From NCBI GenBank assembly GCA_035508795.1, contig DATJMJ010000011.1, positions 1 through 44,084 of the forward strand: DNA of 44,084 bases. The letters run 5' to 3'. Both the position numbers and the translations under genes were made by a program. Under the pieces are notes generated by a model that ran no database searches, had not been told where the DNA came from, and worked only from the letters and a program-made list of their open reading frames with translations. Positions 26,429 through 35,121 of this stretch are shown here, piece after piece. Every line of letters starts with the position of its first letter. The stretch's first letter is position 1. Source of the DNA: DATJMJ01 sp035508795 (GTDB taxonomy: Bacteria > Actinomycetota > Acidimicrobiia > Acidimicrobiales > Palsa-688).

Positions 26429-28582
26429 GTGCCAGTGCTCAACCGCCTTGCCGGTGAGGCGAGCGCCTACCTCCGCCAGCACGCCGCCAACCCGGTCGGC
26501 TGGTGGCCCTGGTGCGAGGACGCCTTTTCGGAGGCGAAGGCGCGGGACCTCCCCGTCCTCATATCCGTCGGTTATTCGGCTTGCCATTGGTGCCACGTAA
26601 TGGCGCACGAGAGCTTCGAGGACCCCGAGGTCGCCGACGTGCTCAACGCCAATTTTGTCGCGATAAAGGTGGACCGCGAAGAACGCCCCGACATCGACGC
26701 GGTCTACATGGAAGCCGTACAACTCGTCAACGGCTCGGGCGGCTGGCCGATGACGGTTCTGGTGACCCCGGACGAGCGGCCGTTCTGGGCCGGGACCTAC
26801 CTGCCCAAGCACAGCTTCCTCCACTTGCTCGGCGAGGTGTCCCGGATCTGGTCGAGCGACCGCGAGGGCGTCGAGCTCGATGCCACCCGGCTAACCGAGG
26901 CCGTACGCCAGGGTGCTTCCTTGCCCCCCGTGGCGATGGTGGCCGGCGCGTTAACGGGGACGGCCGCCGGCGTGGCGACCTTGGCGAGCAACGGAGCGGG
27001 GCCGGGCCGGGGCGCGAGTGCCGGCGAAAGCCCCGGCCTGCTCCCACGTAGCGTCCCCGATGTCCTTGGCATCGCGGCAGAGGCCCTCGTGTCCCGCCAG
27101 GACCCCGAGTGGGGAGGCCTGGCGGGTACCCCCAAGTTCCCCCAACCTCCGTCGCTTGAAGTCCTCGCCCGCTACTCCTGGCGGACAAAGAGCCCCTCGG
27201 CGATGGCGGCTTTGCGGCGCCAGCTCGACGCGATGAGCTCGGGAGGGATTTACGACCACCTGGGGGGCGGGTTCGCCCGGTACAGCACGGACCGCAGATG
27301 GCTCGTGCCCCACTTCGAAAAGATGCTCTACGACAACGCTTTGCTCACCCTCGCCTACACCTACGCCTGGCAACTGACCGGGTACCACCGCTACCGCCAG
27401 GTTGTAGAGGAAACGGTCGGGTACTTGCTCAGCCCACCTGCCCGCCTCGAGGAGGGAGCATGGGCCTCGGCTGAGGATGCCGACAGCGAAGGCAAGGAAG
27501 GACGGTTCTACACCTGGTCCCGGGAGGAGGTCGAACAGGTCGCCGGGCACGATGTGGCCGACTGGTACGGCGTCACCGCCAGGGGCAACTGGGAGGGCAC
27601 GAACATACTCTGGCGGCCCGGCCTCGCTGACCTCGAGCGCCCGGAGGATATCGAAGAAGGCCGGCGGCGGCTTTTCGAGCGACGTTCCGGGCGCCCAAGG
27701 CCCGGGCTCGACGGCAAAGTCCTCACCGAGTGGAACGCTATGGCCATTGCCGCCCTCGCCTACGCCGGCAGGGCGCTCGATCGTCCGGGATGGGTAGCGG
27801 CGGCCGAAGAGACCGGGGAAGTCCTGCTCGCCAACCTGCGGCGCCCCGACGGGCGCTGGTTGCGCTCGTGGGTCCCCGGGGGGGGTGCGCGAACGCGAGC
27901 GGCGGGGGCGAGAGCCGGGGCCGGGGGCGCCGCCTCTGCCGCCGCCGGCACGGCCCGCCACCTTGCCTACGCGGGCGATTATGCGTGGCTCGTAGAGGCG
28001 TTCGGCCGGCTCAGTGAAGCGACCGGGCGGAGGTCGTGGGTGGAAGAAGCACAGGCGGCAGCTCGCGCCCTGGTGGAACTGTTCTGGGACGAACAACTCG
28101 GCGGCTTCTTCACCTACGGCAACGACGGTGAAGTCCTCCTCGCCCGGATGAAGGACATCCACGACGGCGCCGTGCCCTCGGCCAACTCCGTCGCGGCCGG
28201 CGCCCTGGCCCGCCTTGGGGAGCTGACGGGCGAAGCGAGCTTCAGCGAGACTGCCTTCCAGACATTGCAAATGATCGCCCCCGTCCTCGAGCGGGCGCCA
28301 TCCGCCTTCCCCGCCATGGCGCTGGTTGCCGACTACATGCGCGAACCTCGCCGCCAAGTCGTGGTGGCGTCGTCGGCCCACCAAGACGTCCGGCCTGTTT
28401 GGGACCGCTACCTGCCCGACACCGTCCTCGCCTGGGGTGAGCCGTTCCCTTCGCTCCTGTGGGAGGGGCGCGACAGCGCCTCGAACGCAGGGCTCTCGTT
28501 CGTCTGCGAGGGGTTCGCCTGCCGGCTGCCAACGTCGGGCCCCCAGGCGCTGGCGACGGCCCTCGACCGCCCGGCCGCTTAG
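26429..28582 (+). CDS. YyaL/DUF255 thioredoxin-domain protein
   Basis: 717 residues. The N-terminal thioredoxin-like DUF255 domain has the typical entry NRLAGEASAYLRQHAANPVGWWPW in parts, SACHWCHVM with its CxxC, and REERPDID and GGWPMTV. The rest is an (alpha/alpha)6 six-hairpin domain (FEKMLYDNALL, WASAEDADSEGKEGRFY, LTEWNAMAIAAL). The family is widespread and biochemically poorly defined. GTG 26429 is preferred over ATG 26390, because the latter coincides with the divergent NfeD start and adds non-conserved residues. Gly/Ala-rich insertions occur near 180-200 and near 490-510. Confidence 0.9.
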   Translation: MPVLNRLAGEASAYLRQHAANPVGWWPWCEDAFSEAKARDLPVLISVGYSACHWCHVMAHESFEDPEVADVLNANFVAIKVDREERPDIDAVYMEAVQLVNGSGGWPMTVLVTPDERPFWAGTYLPKHSFLHLLGEVSRIWSSDREGVELDATRLTEAVRQGASLPPVAMVAGALTGTAAGVATLASNGAGPGRGASAGESPGLLPRSVPDVLGIAAEALVSRQDPEWGGLAGTPKFPQPPSLEVLARYSWRTKSPSAMAALRRQLDAMSSGGIYDHLGGGFARYSTDRRWLVPHFEKMLYDNALLTLAYTYAWQLTGYHRYRQVVEETVGYLLSPPARLEEGAWASAEDADSEGKEGRFYTWSREEVEQVAGHDVADWYGVTARGNWEGTNILWRPGLADLERPEDIEEGRRRLFERRSGRPRPGLDGKVLTEWNAMAIAALAYAGRALDRPGWVAAAEETGEVLLANLRRPDGRWLRSWVPGGGARTRAAGARAGAGGAASAAAGTARHLAYAGDYAWLVEAFGRLSEATGRRSWVEEAQAAARALVELFWDEQLGGFFTYGNDGEVLLARMKDIHDGAVPSANSVAAGALARLGELTGEASFSETAFQTLQMIAPVLERAPSAFPAMALVADYMREPRRQVVVASSAHQDVRPVWDRYLPDTVLAWGEPFPSLLWEGRDSASNAGLSFVCEGFACRLPTSGPQALATALDRPAA

Positions 28583-28755
28583 GGTCCCCCCGGGCCGTCC
28601 GCCCCCGCCGCCCCTACCGTCCCCGCCGCCCCTACCGTCCGGCCTGTCCCGCCCCGACCGCACGGGCTGAGCCGCCTGGCCTGAACCGTCAGGCTTGAGC
28701 CGCCGAGAGCGAGCATCCACCCTTTCGGCGGCGGCGCGGGGCACCATTGTCCCTG

Positions 28756-29415
28756 GTGCTCACACTCTCAGGGCTTAAGCCCGCTACAAGGCCGGTGCCA
28801 CGGCTCCGCGACTCGCCGGGTACGACGCTCGACCTCATGGTGGTATCGACCAGCAGGCGCCACTGCGCAGGCGTCGACCTTGCCTCGGGCACGCTTGTGC
28901 GCGGGTGGTGCGAGAGCGAGATCGACGACAGGTTGCGGCCCTACGACGTCGTCGCTGTGACTGTTGGCGGTGACGAGGACATCGTCCCCGACCCGTCCGA
29001 ACCAGAAGCGGTGGTCCTTTCGGGCCAACCGAGGCTGGTCGGGCGCCTCGCCGGGCGACGCGCCCGGCGCCTGATCCGGCCGCTCCTGCACCCGGAGCGG
29101 GCGGCGCTCCTCGGTTTCCCCGGCCCGAGCACGCCGTTTTGGGAGCGCAGCCCGGACCAGCCCTCCGTGGCGATCGCGCAACCAGCCGGGCCCCTGACGG
29201 TGACCTTTGAGGCCGGCGGCTTGTGGTGCCACTTCGTGTGGGGCGCACGGCCTCAAGTCCTCGCCTGCTGCGACCCCCGCCTGGCGGCGAGCATGATGAG
29301 GCGCCGTGCCAACTACGTAAACGTGCGGCCGGGGACGTTCATCGTGCTGGCCCTCGAACCACCTGTCGACGGCCAGTGCCACAAAGTGGTCGAGGCACTC
29401 GTGCCCCGCCGTTGA
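28756..29415 (+). CDS. conserved actinobacterial protein of unknown function
   Basis: 219 residues from GTG 28756 (a TTG at 28747 adds three). It starts LTLSGLKPATRPVPRLRDSPGTTLDL in parts and has PYDVVAVTVGGDED, PEAVVLSG, a basic GRRARRLIRPLLHPERAALLGFPGPSTPFW region and a C-terminal PPVDGQCHKVVEAL. I recognise no catalytic motif, signal peptide or membrane segment. The conserved-looking Pro/Trp/His pattern and normal codon bias suggest a real gene. It is preceded by an 18-bp tandem duplication in the intergenic region (about 28602-28637). Confidence 0.65.
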   Translation: MLTLSGLKPATRPVPRLRDSPGTTLDLMVVSTSRRHCAGVDLASGTLVRGWCESEIDDRLRPYDVVAVTVGGDEDIVPDPSEPEAVVLSGQPRLVGRLAGRRARRLIRPLLHPERAALLGFPGPSTPFWERSPDQPSVAIAQPAGPLTVTFEAGGLWCHFVWGARPQVLACCDPRLAASMMRRRANYVNVRPGTFIVLALEPPVDGQCHKVVEALVPRR

Positions 29416-29457
29416 GGCACCCGGTACCTGGGCTCTCACCCCGCGCGTGAGGCCCCG

Positions 29458-30129
29458 CTAGGACTTGAAGCCCGTAGCCAGCTCCTCCGACATCGCCCAA
29501 CCGAAGGCGATCAGGACATCTCGCCGTTCCGCTTCCAGGCAGCCCATCAGCTCGGCGACCTTCTGGTCAACTTCGCTCGGGTCGTCGGGCTCGTAGTCGA
29601 ACACCGGGCTCGGAGAGGCATCTCCCCGAACGACGAAAGTGCGGTCGTCGACCCGGCCTTCGGCACCGAAGCGCTTGGCCAAGCGTCTCGACCAGGCCCG
29701 CTCTTCCCCCGAAACCTTGTACCCGGGCCGAGGGCAAATGTCCTCCAGCCCGGCGAAGGCGGCGAAGGCACCGGCCTCGCGGACCCGGGTGGCCACGAGC
29801 ACGTCTTCGTCCGGGAAGGCGAGGACCGCCTTGCGGAACTGGTCAGACCGCAAAGCGTCCAGGATCGCCTCCCGCTCGGGAGAACGCTTGACCGAGACCA
29901 GGCCCCAAAGCACGCACGGCGTCCCACCGATGCGCTCGAGCGTGCAGAAGGAAAACCCCTGCAATCTCCCCTCGTAGCGGACCTGGGTGACAAGTACCCA
30001 CTCGTCCCTCTGCTTCGAGAGCAGGCCGATGTCGAGCCCTGCCGGGCCGTCGGCGACAATGTCAGCCATCTCGGCCAGCTCCCCGTCTGAAAGAGCGGTG
30101 CAGTCCTTGGTCTCGACATCGAACGTCAT
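29458..30129 (-). CDS. hypothetical protein, possibly GNAT-like
   Basis: 223 residues, acidic, without signal peptide or membrane segments. The N-terminal LSDGELAEMADIVADG and a following beta-rich stretch (YEGRLQGFSFCTLERIGGTP) are faintly reminiscent of acetyltransferase folds, but no acetyl-CoA loop is convincing. A GAGGAG ribosome-binding site is about 12 nt before ATG 30129. It lies 35 bp downstream of dnaE's stop region on the same strand side, so it could be read after dnaE only if transcription continues past 30165. Function unknown. Confidence 0.7.
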   Translation of the reverse strand: MTFDVETKDCTALSDGELAEMADIVADGPAGLDIGLLSKQRDEWVLVTQVRYEGRLQGFSFCTLERIGGTPCVLWGLVSVKRSPEREAILDALRSDQFRKAVLAFPDEDVLVATRVREAGAFAAFAGLEDICPRPGYKVSGEERAWSRRLAKRFGAEGRVDDRTFVVRGDASPSPVFDYEPDDPSEVDQKVAELMGCLEAERRDVLIAFGWAMSEELATGFKS

Positions 30130-30164
30130 GTCGGTTTTTCACTCCTCACTTGCAGGGGCCAGGG

Positions 30165-33100
30165 TTAAAGGTTACCCGTTGGCGGGCCTCCGTTCCACAA
30201 ACAAGCAGGTCCAAGTAGTACCCGCAGCTCTGCCAGAAGGCCCGGCGTGGCATAGACGTTGAACTCCGGGGGCAGCCGGACGACCTTCTCGCCCACGTGC
30301 AGGTACACGGGTGAGGTGCCGGGGTGCTCGCGGAGCAGGTCCTTGAGGCGTCCCACCCGGCTGTCGTCGAGGGCATTGACGGGGACCACCACCCGGAGCG
30401 GTTCGGCACCGGTCAAGTCCAGTTGGGGACGCTTCACCTCGGAGCAAACGAGCTTGGGGGCGTCGTCGCGGAGGTCGAGGCGGCCCCGCACGCATACGAC
30501 GGCGTCGTCAGCCAGCAAGTACCCGATCTCGGTCATCGTCCGCGGGAAGACGAAGACCTCGATCGAGGACTCGAGGTCCTCCAGGACAAACGTGGCCATC
30601 AGCTCGCCGCGCTTGGTGTACTTGCGCGAAAGTCCGGTTATCACGCCGGCTACCCATTTTTCGGAGTAGGGCGAGAAGCCCCGCTCGCCCGGGCCGTCCC
30701 CCGCCCCGTTGCCACTACCGCCATTGCCACTACTGCCTCCGGCCCCGTCGCGTCCCGCGTCCTCCCGAAGGTCGAGGATGGTGCAGTCGGCTTGCCGGCG
30801 AAGCGCCGCCTCGGCGCCGACGAGGGGGTGGTCGCTCACGTAGAGGCCGAGCATCTCTTTTTCGAACGAGAGCTTGGAGTGCTTGTCGAACTCCTGGTCG
30901 GGGATCGGCACTTTGGAGTCGTCGAAGAGGTCCCCGTTGCCACCGGGGTCGGCGAAGAGGCTGAGGACCCCCTGGTCGGCCTCGCGCCGGCGGGCGAGCG
31001 TGCGCTCGACGACCTGCTCGGAGACGAGGCAGAGCCCCTGGCGCGGGTGGCCGAGGGAGTCGAAGGCCCCCGCCTTGACTAGCGACTCGACGGTGCGTTT
31101 GTTGAGCACAACCGGGTCGACCCTGCTGCAGAAATCGTAAAAATCCTTGAAGGGGCCCGCGCCGTCGCGTTCGGTGACGATCCGCTCGACGAGGCCCTCG
31201 CCGACGTTGCGTATCGCCGAAAGCCCGAACGGGATCACGCCAAGCCGGCCCTGCCCCGCTCCCGCTCCGGAGGCTCCACCGGCGCCCTCACCGACCGGGG
31301 CGCGCACCGCCGTGAAATCGGATGCCGAAAGGTTGATGTCGGGGACGAGGACCTCGACGCCCATCGACCGGCACTCCGAAAGGTAAAGCGCCATGCGGTC
31401 CTTGTCGTCCTTGACGCTCGTCAGGAGGCAGGCCATGTACTCGAGCGGGTAGTTGGCCTTGAGCCAGGCCGTCCAATATGCGACGAGACCGTAGCCGTAA
31501 GCGTGGCTCTTGCCGAACGCGTAGTCGGCAAACGGCTCGATGAGGTCGAAGATCGCCTTGCCGATCACGGCCCCGTAGCCAGTTTTTTCACAACCGGCGA
31601 CGAACTTCTCCCGCTCTTTGGCCATGATCTCACGTACTTTTTTGCCCGCCGCCTTGCGCAGGGTCTCGGCTTCGACGAGCGTGTAACCGGCAAAACGCTG
31701 AGCCACCCTCAGCATCGACTCCTGGTAGATCATCAAGCCGTAGGTGTCGCCCAGCACCTCGGCCATGTCCGGGTGGAGCGAAGTGACGGGTTTACGGCCG
31801 TTTTTGCGGTCGGCGTAGTCGTAGTGCATGTTGGCCGCCATCGGTCCCGGCCGGTAAAGGGCGACCAGCGCTGCGACGTCGCCGAGGTCGGTAGGCAACA
31901 ACGAACGGACAAGCGCCCTCATTGCAGCACCCTCGAGCTGGAACACCCCTACGGTGTCGCCGCGCTGGAGGAGCGCATAAGTGGCAGGGTCGTCGAGGGG
32001 GAGGTCGTCGATGTTGGGCCGCTCGCCCGTGTTGGCCTCGATCATGTCGAGCGCCCGCTCGATCACCGAGAGGTTGCGCAGGCCGAGGAAGTCCATCTTG
32101 AGCAGCCCGAGCTCCTCCACCGCGTGCATCTCGAACTGTGTCACGATCGGTGCGTCCTCGGGCCGCCCGCCGGGATCCGGCTTGCGCTGGACAGGCAGGT
32201 GCTCGGTGAGAGGGTCGGCAGAGATAACGACCGCAGCTGCGTGGATCCCGTCCTGGCGGCGAAGCCCCTCGAGCCCCATCGCCACGTCCACCACTCGCTT
32301 CACCTCGTTGTCCGCTGCGTACATCTCCCGCAGTTCGGATGCGACCTTGTAACCGTCGGCGTGTTTGGGGACCTCGTTGAAGCAAGCCCAAAGAGGCGTG
32401 TCCCGGCCCATCACCAAAGGGGGCATCGCCTTGGCAATGCGGTCACCGAGACCGTAGGGGTAACCGAGCACGCGGGCGGCGTCGCGCACTGCCGCTCGGG
32501 CCTTGATGGTGGAGAACGTCACGATCTGCGCCACGTGGTCCCAGCCCCAGCGCTCGGACGCGTAGCGGATCATCTCGGAGCGGTAACGCTCGTCGAAGTC
32601 CATGTCGATGTCGGGCATCTGGGACCGGCCGGCATTGAGGAACCGCTCGAAGAGGAGGTCGTAACGGATCGGGTCCAGGTCGACGATGCGCAAGCAGTAG
32701 GCGACGCAGCATCCTGCCGCGCTCCCCCGGCCGGGCCCCACCCGGATCTTGTTGTCGCGAGCATGGCGGATCAAGTCCCAGCACACGAGGAAATAATCGG
32801 AGAACCCCATCGAAGCGATGACGCCAAGCTCGTACTCGAGCCTCTCGTTGACGTTTGGCGGCACCGGCGCCCCGTAGCGCTCCTCGGCGCCGCTGAGCGT
32901 CAGGTGGCGGAGGTAGGCGTCCGAGCTCGTGAAACCGTCCGGGAGCGGGAACTGCGGCAGTTTTGGCTTCCCGAGCTCGATCGTGACGTCCGCTCGCTCG
33001 GCAACCCACAAGGTGTTGTCGCAAGCCTCGGGTAGCTCGGAGAAAAGCTCCCGCATTTCGAACGCAGATTTGAGGTAATGCTCCGAACCGTCGAAGCGGA

Positions 33101-33848
33101 ACCGCTTGGGGTCGTCCATGTTGGACCCCGTCTGGACGCACAAAAGCGCGTCGTGCGCCAGGTGGTCCTCGCGCGTCGTGTAATGGCTGTCGTTGGTCGC
33201 GAGGAGCGGCGCACCGACCCGGCGGGCGATCTCCACCAATTGGGGGTTGGTCTTTCGCTGTTTTTCCAACCCGTGGTCCTGGAGCTCGACGAAAAGGCTG
33301 TCCTTGCCGAAGATGTCCTGCAGGCGCGCCGTGGTCACGGTTGCCTGCTCGACGTCCCCCCGGAGCAAGGCCTGGTTGACGAGGCCGCCAAGGCACCCCG
33401 TCGTAGCGATCACGCCTTCGTGGTAGCGGGCGAGGAGCTCCCAGTCGGTGCGGGGTTTGTAGAAATAGCCCGATAAATAGGCCTCCGAAGACAGTTTGAG
33501 CAGGTTTTTGTAACCGGTGTCGTTTTCGGCGAGGAGGGTCAGGTGGTAGTAGAGCTTGTCGCCCTCCTCCGAATCGCCGCCGGTGTCGTCGAGCCGGCCT
33601 CTGCGCAACGGCCGCTCCGAGCGGCTCTCGGCCGCCTGGTAAGCCTCGATCCCGATGATCGGCTTGAGCTCGGCTATTTTCGCGGCCTTGTAGAAATCGA
33701 GGGCCCCGTACATGTTGCCATGGTCGGTGATCGCTATCGCCGGCTGGCCGTCGGCAGCGGCACGCTCCACGACCTGCTGGATCCTGGCCGCACCGTCCAG
33801 CATCGAGAACTCGGTATGCAGGTGCAGGTGGACGAACTGCTTGCTCAC
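30165..33848 (-). CDS. dnaE: DNA polymerase III alpha subunit
   Basis: 1227 residues, the replicative polymerase. The PHP domain begins FVHLHLHTEFSMLDGA and has AITDHGNMYGALDFY, ATTGCLGG and NDSHY. The palm has VGPGRGSAAG and the catalytic PDIDMDFDERYR. Further motifs are KMDFLGLRNLSVI, YQESMLRVAQRFAGY, FGKSHAYGY and a C-terminal OB fold (AGVITGLSRKYTKRGELMATF). A Gly/Ser/Asn-rich linker precedes the OB fold. GTG 33848 is chosen because AGGAGG lies 9 nt upstream and the conserved N-terminus starts there. No intein is present. Two DnaA-box-like sites lie upstream. Confidence 0.97.
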   Translation of the reverse strand: MSKQFVHLHLHTEFSMLDGAARIQQVVERAAADGQPAIAITDHGNMYGALDFYKAAKIAELKPIIGIEAYQAAESRSERPLRRGRLDDTGGDSEEGDKLYYHLTLLAENDTGYKNLLKLSSEAYLSGYFYKPRTDWELLARYHEGVIATTGCLGGLVNQALLRGDVEQATVTTARLQDIFGKDSLFVELQDHGLEKQRKTNPQLVEIARRVGAPLLATNDSHYTTREDHLAHDALLCVQTGSNMDDPKRFRFDGSEHYLKSAFEMRELFSELPEACDNTLWVAERADVTIELGKPKLPQFPLPDGFTSSDAYLRHLTLSGAEERYGAPVPPNVNERLEYELGVIASMGFSDYFLVCWDLIRHARDNKIRVGPGRGSAAGCCVAYCLRIVDLDPIRYDLLFERFLNAGRSQMPDIDMDFDERYRSEMIRYASERWGWDHVAQIVTFSTIKARAAVRDAARVLGYPYGLGDRIAKAMPPLVMGRDTPLWACFNEVPKHADGYKVASELREMYAADNEVKRVVDVAMGLEGLRRQDGIHAAAVVISADPLTEHLPVQRKPDPGGRPEDAPIVTQFEMHAVEELGLLKMDFLGLRNLSVIERALDMIEANTGERPNIDDLPLDDPATYALLQRGDTVGVFQLEGAAMRALVRSLLPTDLGDVAALVALYRPGPMAANMHYDYADRKNGRKPVTSLHPDMAEVLGDTYGLMIYQESMLRVAQRFAGYTLVEAETLRKAAGKKVREIMAKEREKFVAGCEKTGYGAVIGKAIFDLIEPFADYAFGKSHAYGYGLVAYWTAWLKANYPLEYMACLLTSVKDDKDRMALYLSECRSMGVEVLVPDINLSASDFTAVRAPVGEGAGGASGAGAGQGRLGVIPFGLSAIRNVGEGLVERIVTERDGAGPFKDFYDFCSRVDPVVLNKRTVESLVKAGAFDSLGHPRQGLCLVSEQVVERTLARRREADQGVLSLFADPGGNGDLFDDSKVPIPDQEFDKHSKLSFEKEMLGLYVSDHPLVGAEAALRRQADCTILDLREDAGRDGAGGSSGNGGSGNGAGDGPGERGFSPYSEKWVAGVITGLSRKYTKRGELMATFVLEDLESSIEVFVFPRTMTEIGYLLADDAVVCVRGRLDLRDDAPKLVCSEVKRPQLDLTGAEPLRVVVPVNALDDSRVGRLKDLLREHPGTSPVYLHVGEKVVRLPPEFNVYATPGLLAELRVLLGPACLWNGGPPTGNL

Positions 33849-33856
33849 GCCCCAGC

Positions 33857-33866
33857 ACCTCCTCCC
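33857..33866 (-). promoter_or_regulatory. ribosome-binding site of dnaE
   Basis: Minus-strand GGAGGAGG-type purine run about 9 nt before GTG 33848. It fixes that GTG as the start against the open frame to 33920. Confidence 0.6.
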
Positions 33867-33885
33867 TCGACTGCCTAGCCGACGC

Positions 33886-33920
33886 CTGTCCACATCAGGC
33901 TGTGGCAAACCTGTGGACAA
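33886..33920. promoter_or_regulatory. inverted pair of DnaA-box-like sites upstream of dnaE
   Basis: CTGTCCACA (33886-33894, plus strand) and TTGTCCACA on the minus strand (33920-33912, plus tgtggacaa). The second equals the actinobacterial DnaA-box consensus and the first differs at one base. They are 17 bp apart and face each other. Confidence 0.55.
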
Positions 33921-33947
33921 TAGTTACAACCGTGTGGTTCCCTCCAA
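33917..33947 (-). promoter_or_regulatory. possible dnaE promoter overlapping a DnaA box
   Basis: On the minus strand TTGGAG (33947-33942), a 19-bp spacer and TATTGT (33922-33917). The -10 hexamer shares four bases with the DnaA box, so DnaA binding would compete with RNA polymerase. Confidence 0.35.
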
Positions 33948-34053
33948 ATTTAGCGCGGCGCGCCGACCGTCTCCGCCAGAGCGAAGAGCCCCAGGTAGTT
34001 GCGCCGAGCCGCCCGTGCCTCCCCTTCCAAGCCCCCCGGAACGAGGGGTGGCG

Positions 34054-34605
34054 TCAGAGGTACGTCCCGGGCATCGGCTGGTCTTCGCCGCTGCCGTAGT
34101 CGTCACGCCCGGGGCGCCCGCTCGGCAGGCCACGGCGGCGAGCGTCTTCCAGCTGGGCGCGCTGAGCCATCTGCTGCGCATAGATCGTTGCCTGGATGCC
34201 GTGAAAAAGACCCTCCAACCAGCCCACCAGCTGTGCTTGCGCCACGCGGAGCTCCGACTGGCTCGGCACAGACTCGGGATGAAAGGCCGGCGCCATCCGC
34301 GCCAGCTCGGCGCTCAGGTCGGGCGACAACCCCTCCTGCAGCTCGCGGAGGGACTGCTCGTAGATCTCGCGGAGCCGCGCACGGCTTGCCTCGTCGAAGG
34401 GGGACTGGCGGACTTCCTCGAGGAGCTGGCGGATCATCGACCCGATTCGCATGATCTTGGCCGGACGCTCGATGGTCTCCCCGTCGTCGACGGCGGGGAC
34501 CACTTGGTCTGGCGGCACCGGTACCGCCGAGGGGGCTGACGGCGGCGCCTCGACCAGGACCAGACGCGGCTCTTGTTGTCCGGGGTTGTTCGTCACGTTT
34601 GCCAT
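34054..34605 (-). CDS. bpa: bacterial proteasome activator Bpa/PafE
   Basis: 183 residues. Bpa (Rv3780 in M. tuberculosis) forms a dodecameric ring that opens the 20S proteasome without ATP and promotes degradation of unfolded proteins. The family core is clear: AKIMRIGSMIRQLLEEVR, DEASRARLREIYEQSLRELQEGL, and SELRVAQAQLVGWLEGLFHGIQ, with the chain ending PGTYL. Mycobacterial Bpa ends GQYL, whose Tyr-Leu docks into the proteasome, so the ending here is a conservative variant. Start ATG 34605 (MANVTNNPG) follows the family; the frame to 34800 is not conserved. It is 205 bp upstream of dnaE. Confidence 0.9.
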   Translation of the reverse strand: MANVTNNPGQQEPRLVLVEAPPSAPSAVPVPPDQVVPAVDDGETIERPAKIMRIGSMIRQLLEEVRQSPFDEASRARLREIYEQSLRELQEGLSPDLSAELARMAPAFHPESVPSQSELRVAQAQLVGWLEGLFHGIQATIYAQQMAQRAQLEDARRRGLPSGRPGRDDYGSGEDQPMPGTYL

Positions 34606-34836
34606 CTTGGCCGACGGGCCGACTGGTACGGGACGCTCAGGTCGCAGAGTGCCCCCCAAGCGGTCAGGCGCCCGGCGACCTGTCCCGTGGGCCGGTAGGC
34701 GGGTGGGCGTAGCGGGGCTCCAAAAGCATGATCGCCAAACGCGCCGGGGAGACCGTGACAGTCCAGCTGGAGGAGCGCACCGGCCGCTAAGAGCGGGCAC
34801 AGTTCCCGGCTTCGGCGACCTACCGGTGGCCCTCGG

Positions 34837-35121
34837 TCAGTCGCGTTGGGTGATGGACCGCGCTTCCCAACGGCCCTGGTGCCCGGGGACCACTACAAAA
34901 CTCACGCGCGTGCCTATTTCGATATCCCGAGAGCCACCCGCGATCTCGGTGCAATGGAAGGGAAAAACTGCCACTTCCGTGACCTTCCCCACGCCGCTGC
35001 CGGGCGAGGCTGTTTCGGTTGCGACCTCTCCGAGCCCGACGTCCTTGTCGAACGACCTGACCCAGCCCTGCGCAGCGCCGCCCCCTAGCAGCAGCTCGGC
35101 GCCCGGCCGCGCCTCGGTCAC
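34837..35121 (-). CDS. divergent cold-shock-domain-like protein
   Basis: 94 residues. The order GWVRSFDKDVGLGEV, VAVFPFHCTEIAG, then RDIEIGTRVSFVVVPGHQGRWEARSI in parts follows the cold-shock-domain strand pattern (G-x-V-x-x-F, RNP1, RNP2, final AxxI). The aromatic residues of RNP1 (normally KGFGFI) are replaced by VGLGEV, so classical nucleic acid stacking may be lost. The GTG start overlaps the hisG stop (GTGA), so it is translated after hisG. Actinobacteria commonly carry such CSD-like proteins; function unknown. Confidence 0.75.
   Translation of the reverse strand: MTEARPGAELLLGGGAAQGWVRSFDKDVGLGEVATETASPGSGVGKVTEVAVFPFHCTEIAGGSRDIEIGTRVSFVVVPGHQGRWEARSITQRD

Noticed and set aside
26951..28747. 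Minus-strand open frame (598 codons) opposite the YyaL-type gene
   Set aside because: Shadow frame with no recognisable domain; the plus-strand protein is conserved along its length.
31503..33035. Plus-strand open frame (510 codons) opposite dnaE
   Set aside because: Lies entirely inside dnaE, whose catalytic motifs are intact; composition (V/H/R-rich) is typical of antisense frames.
33880..33925. Replication origin suggested by DnaA-box-like sites
   Set aside because: Only two boxes and no AT-rich region, and dnaA, dnaN, gyrB and rpmH are not nearby. Regulatory sites for dnaE are simpler.
34728..34790. 20-residue open frame (ATG 34728 to TAA) between bpa and the cold-shock-like gene
   Set aside because: Composition looks plausible, but there is no ribosome-binding site, no -10 hexamer at leaderless distance and an upstream in-frame stop close by. 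Too short to support.
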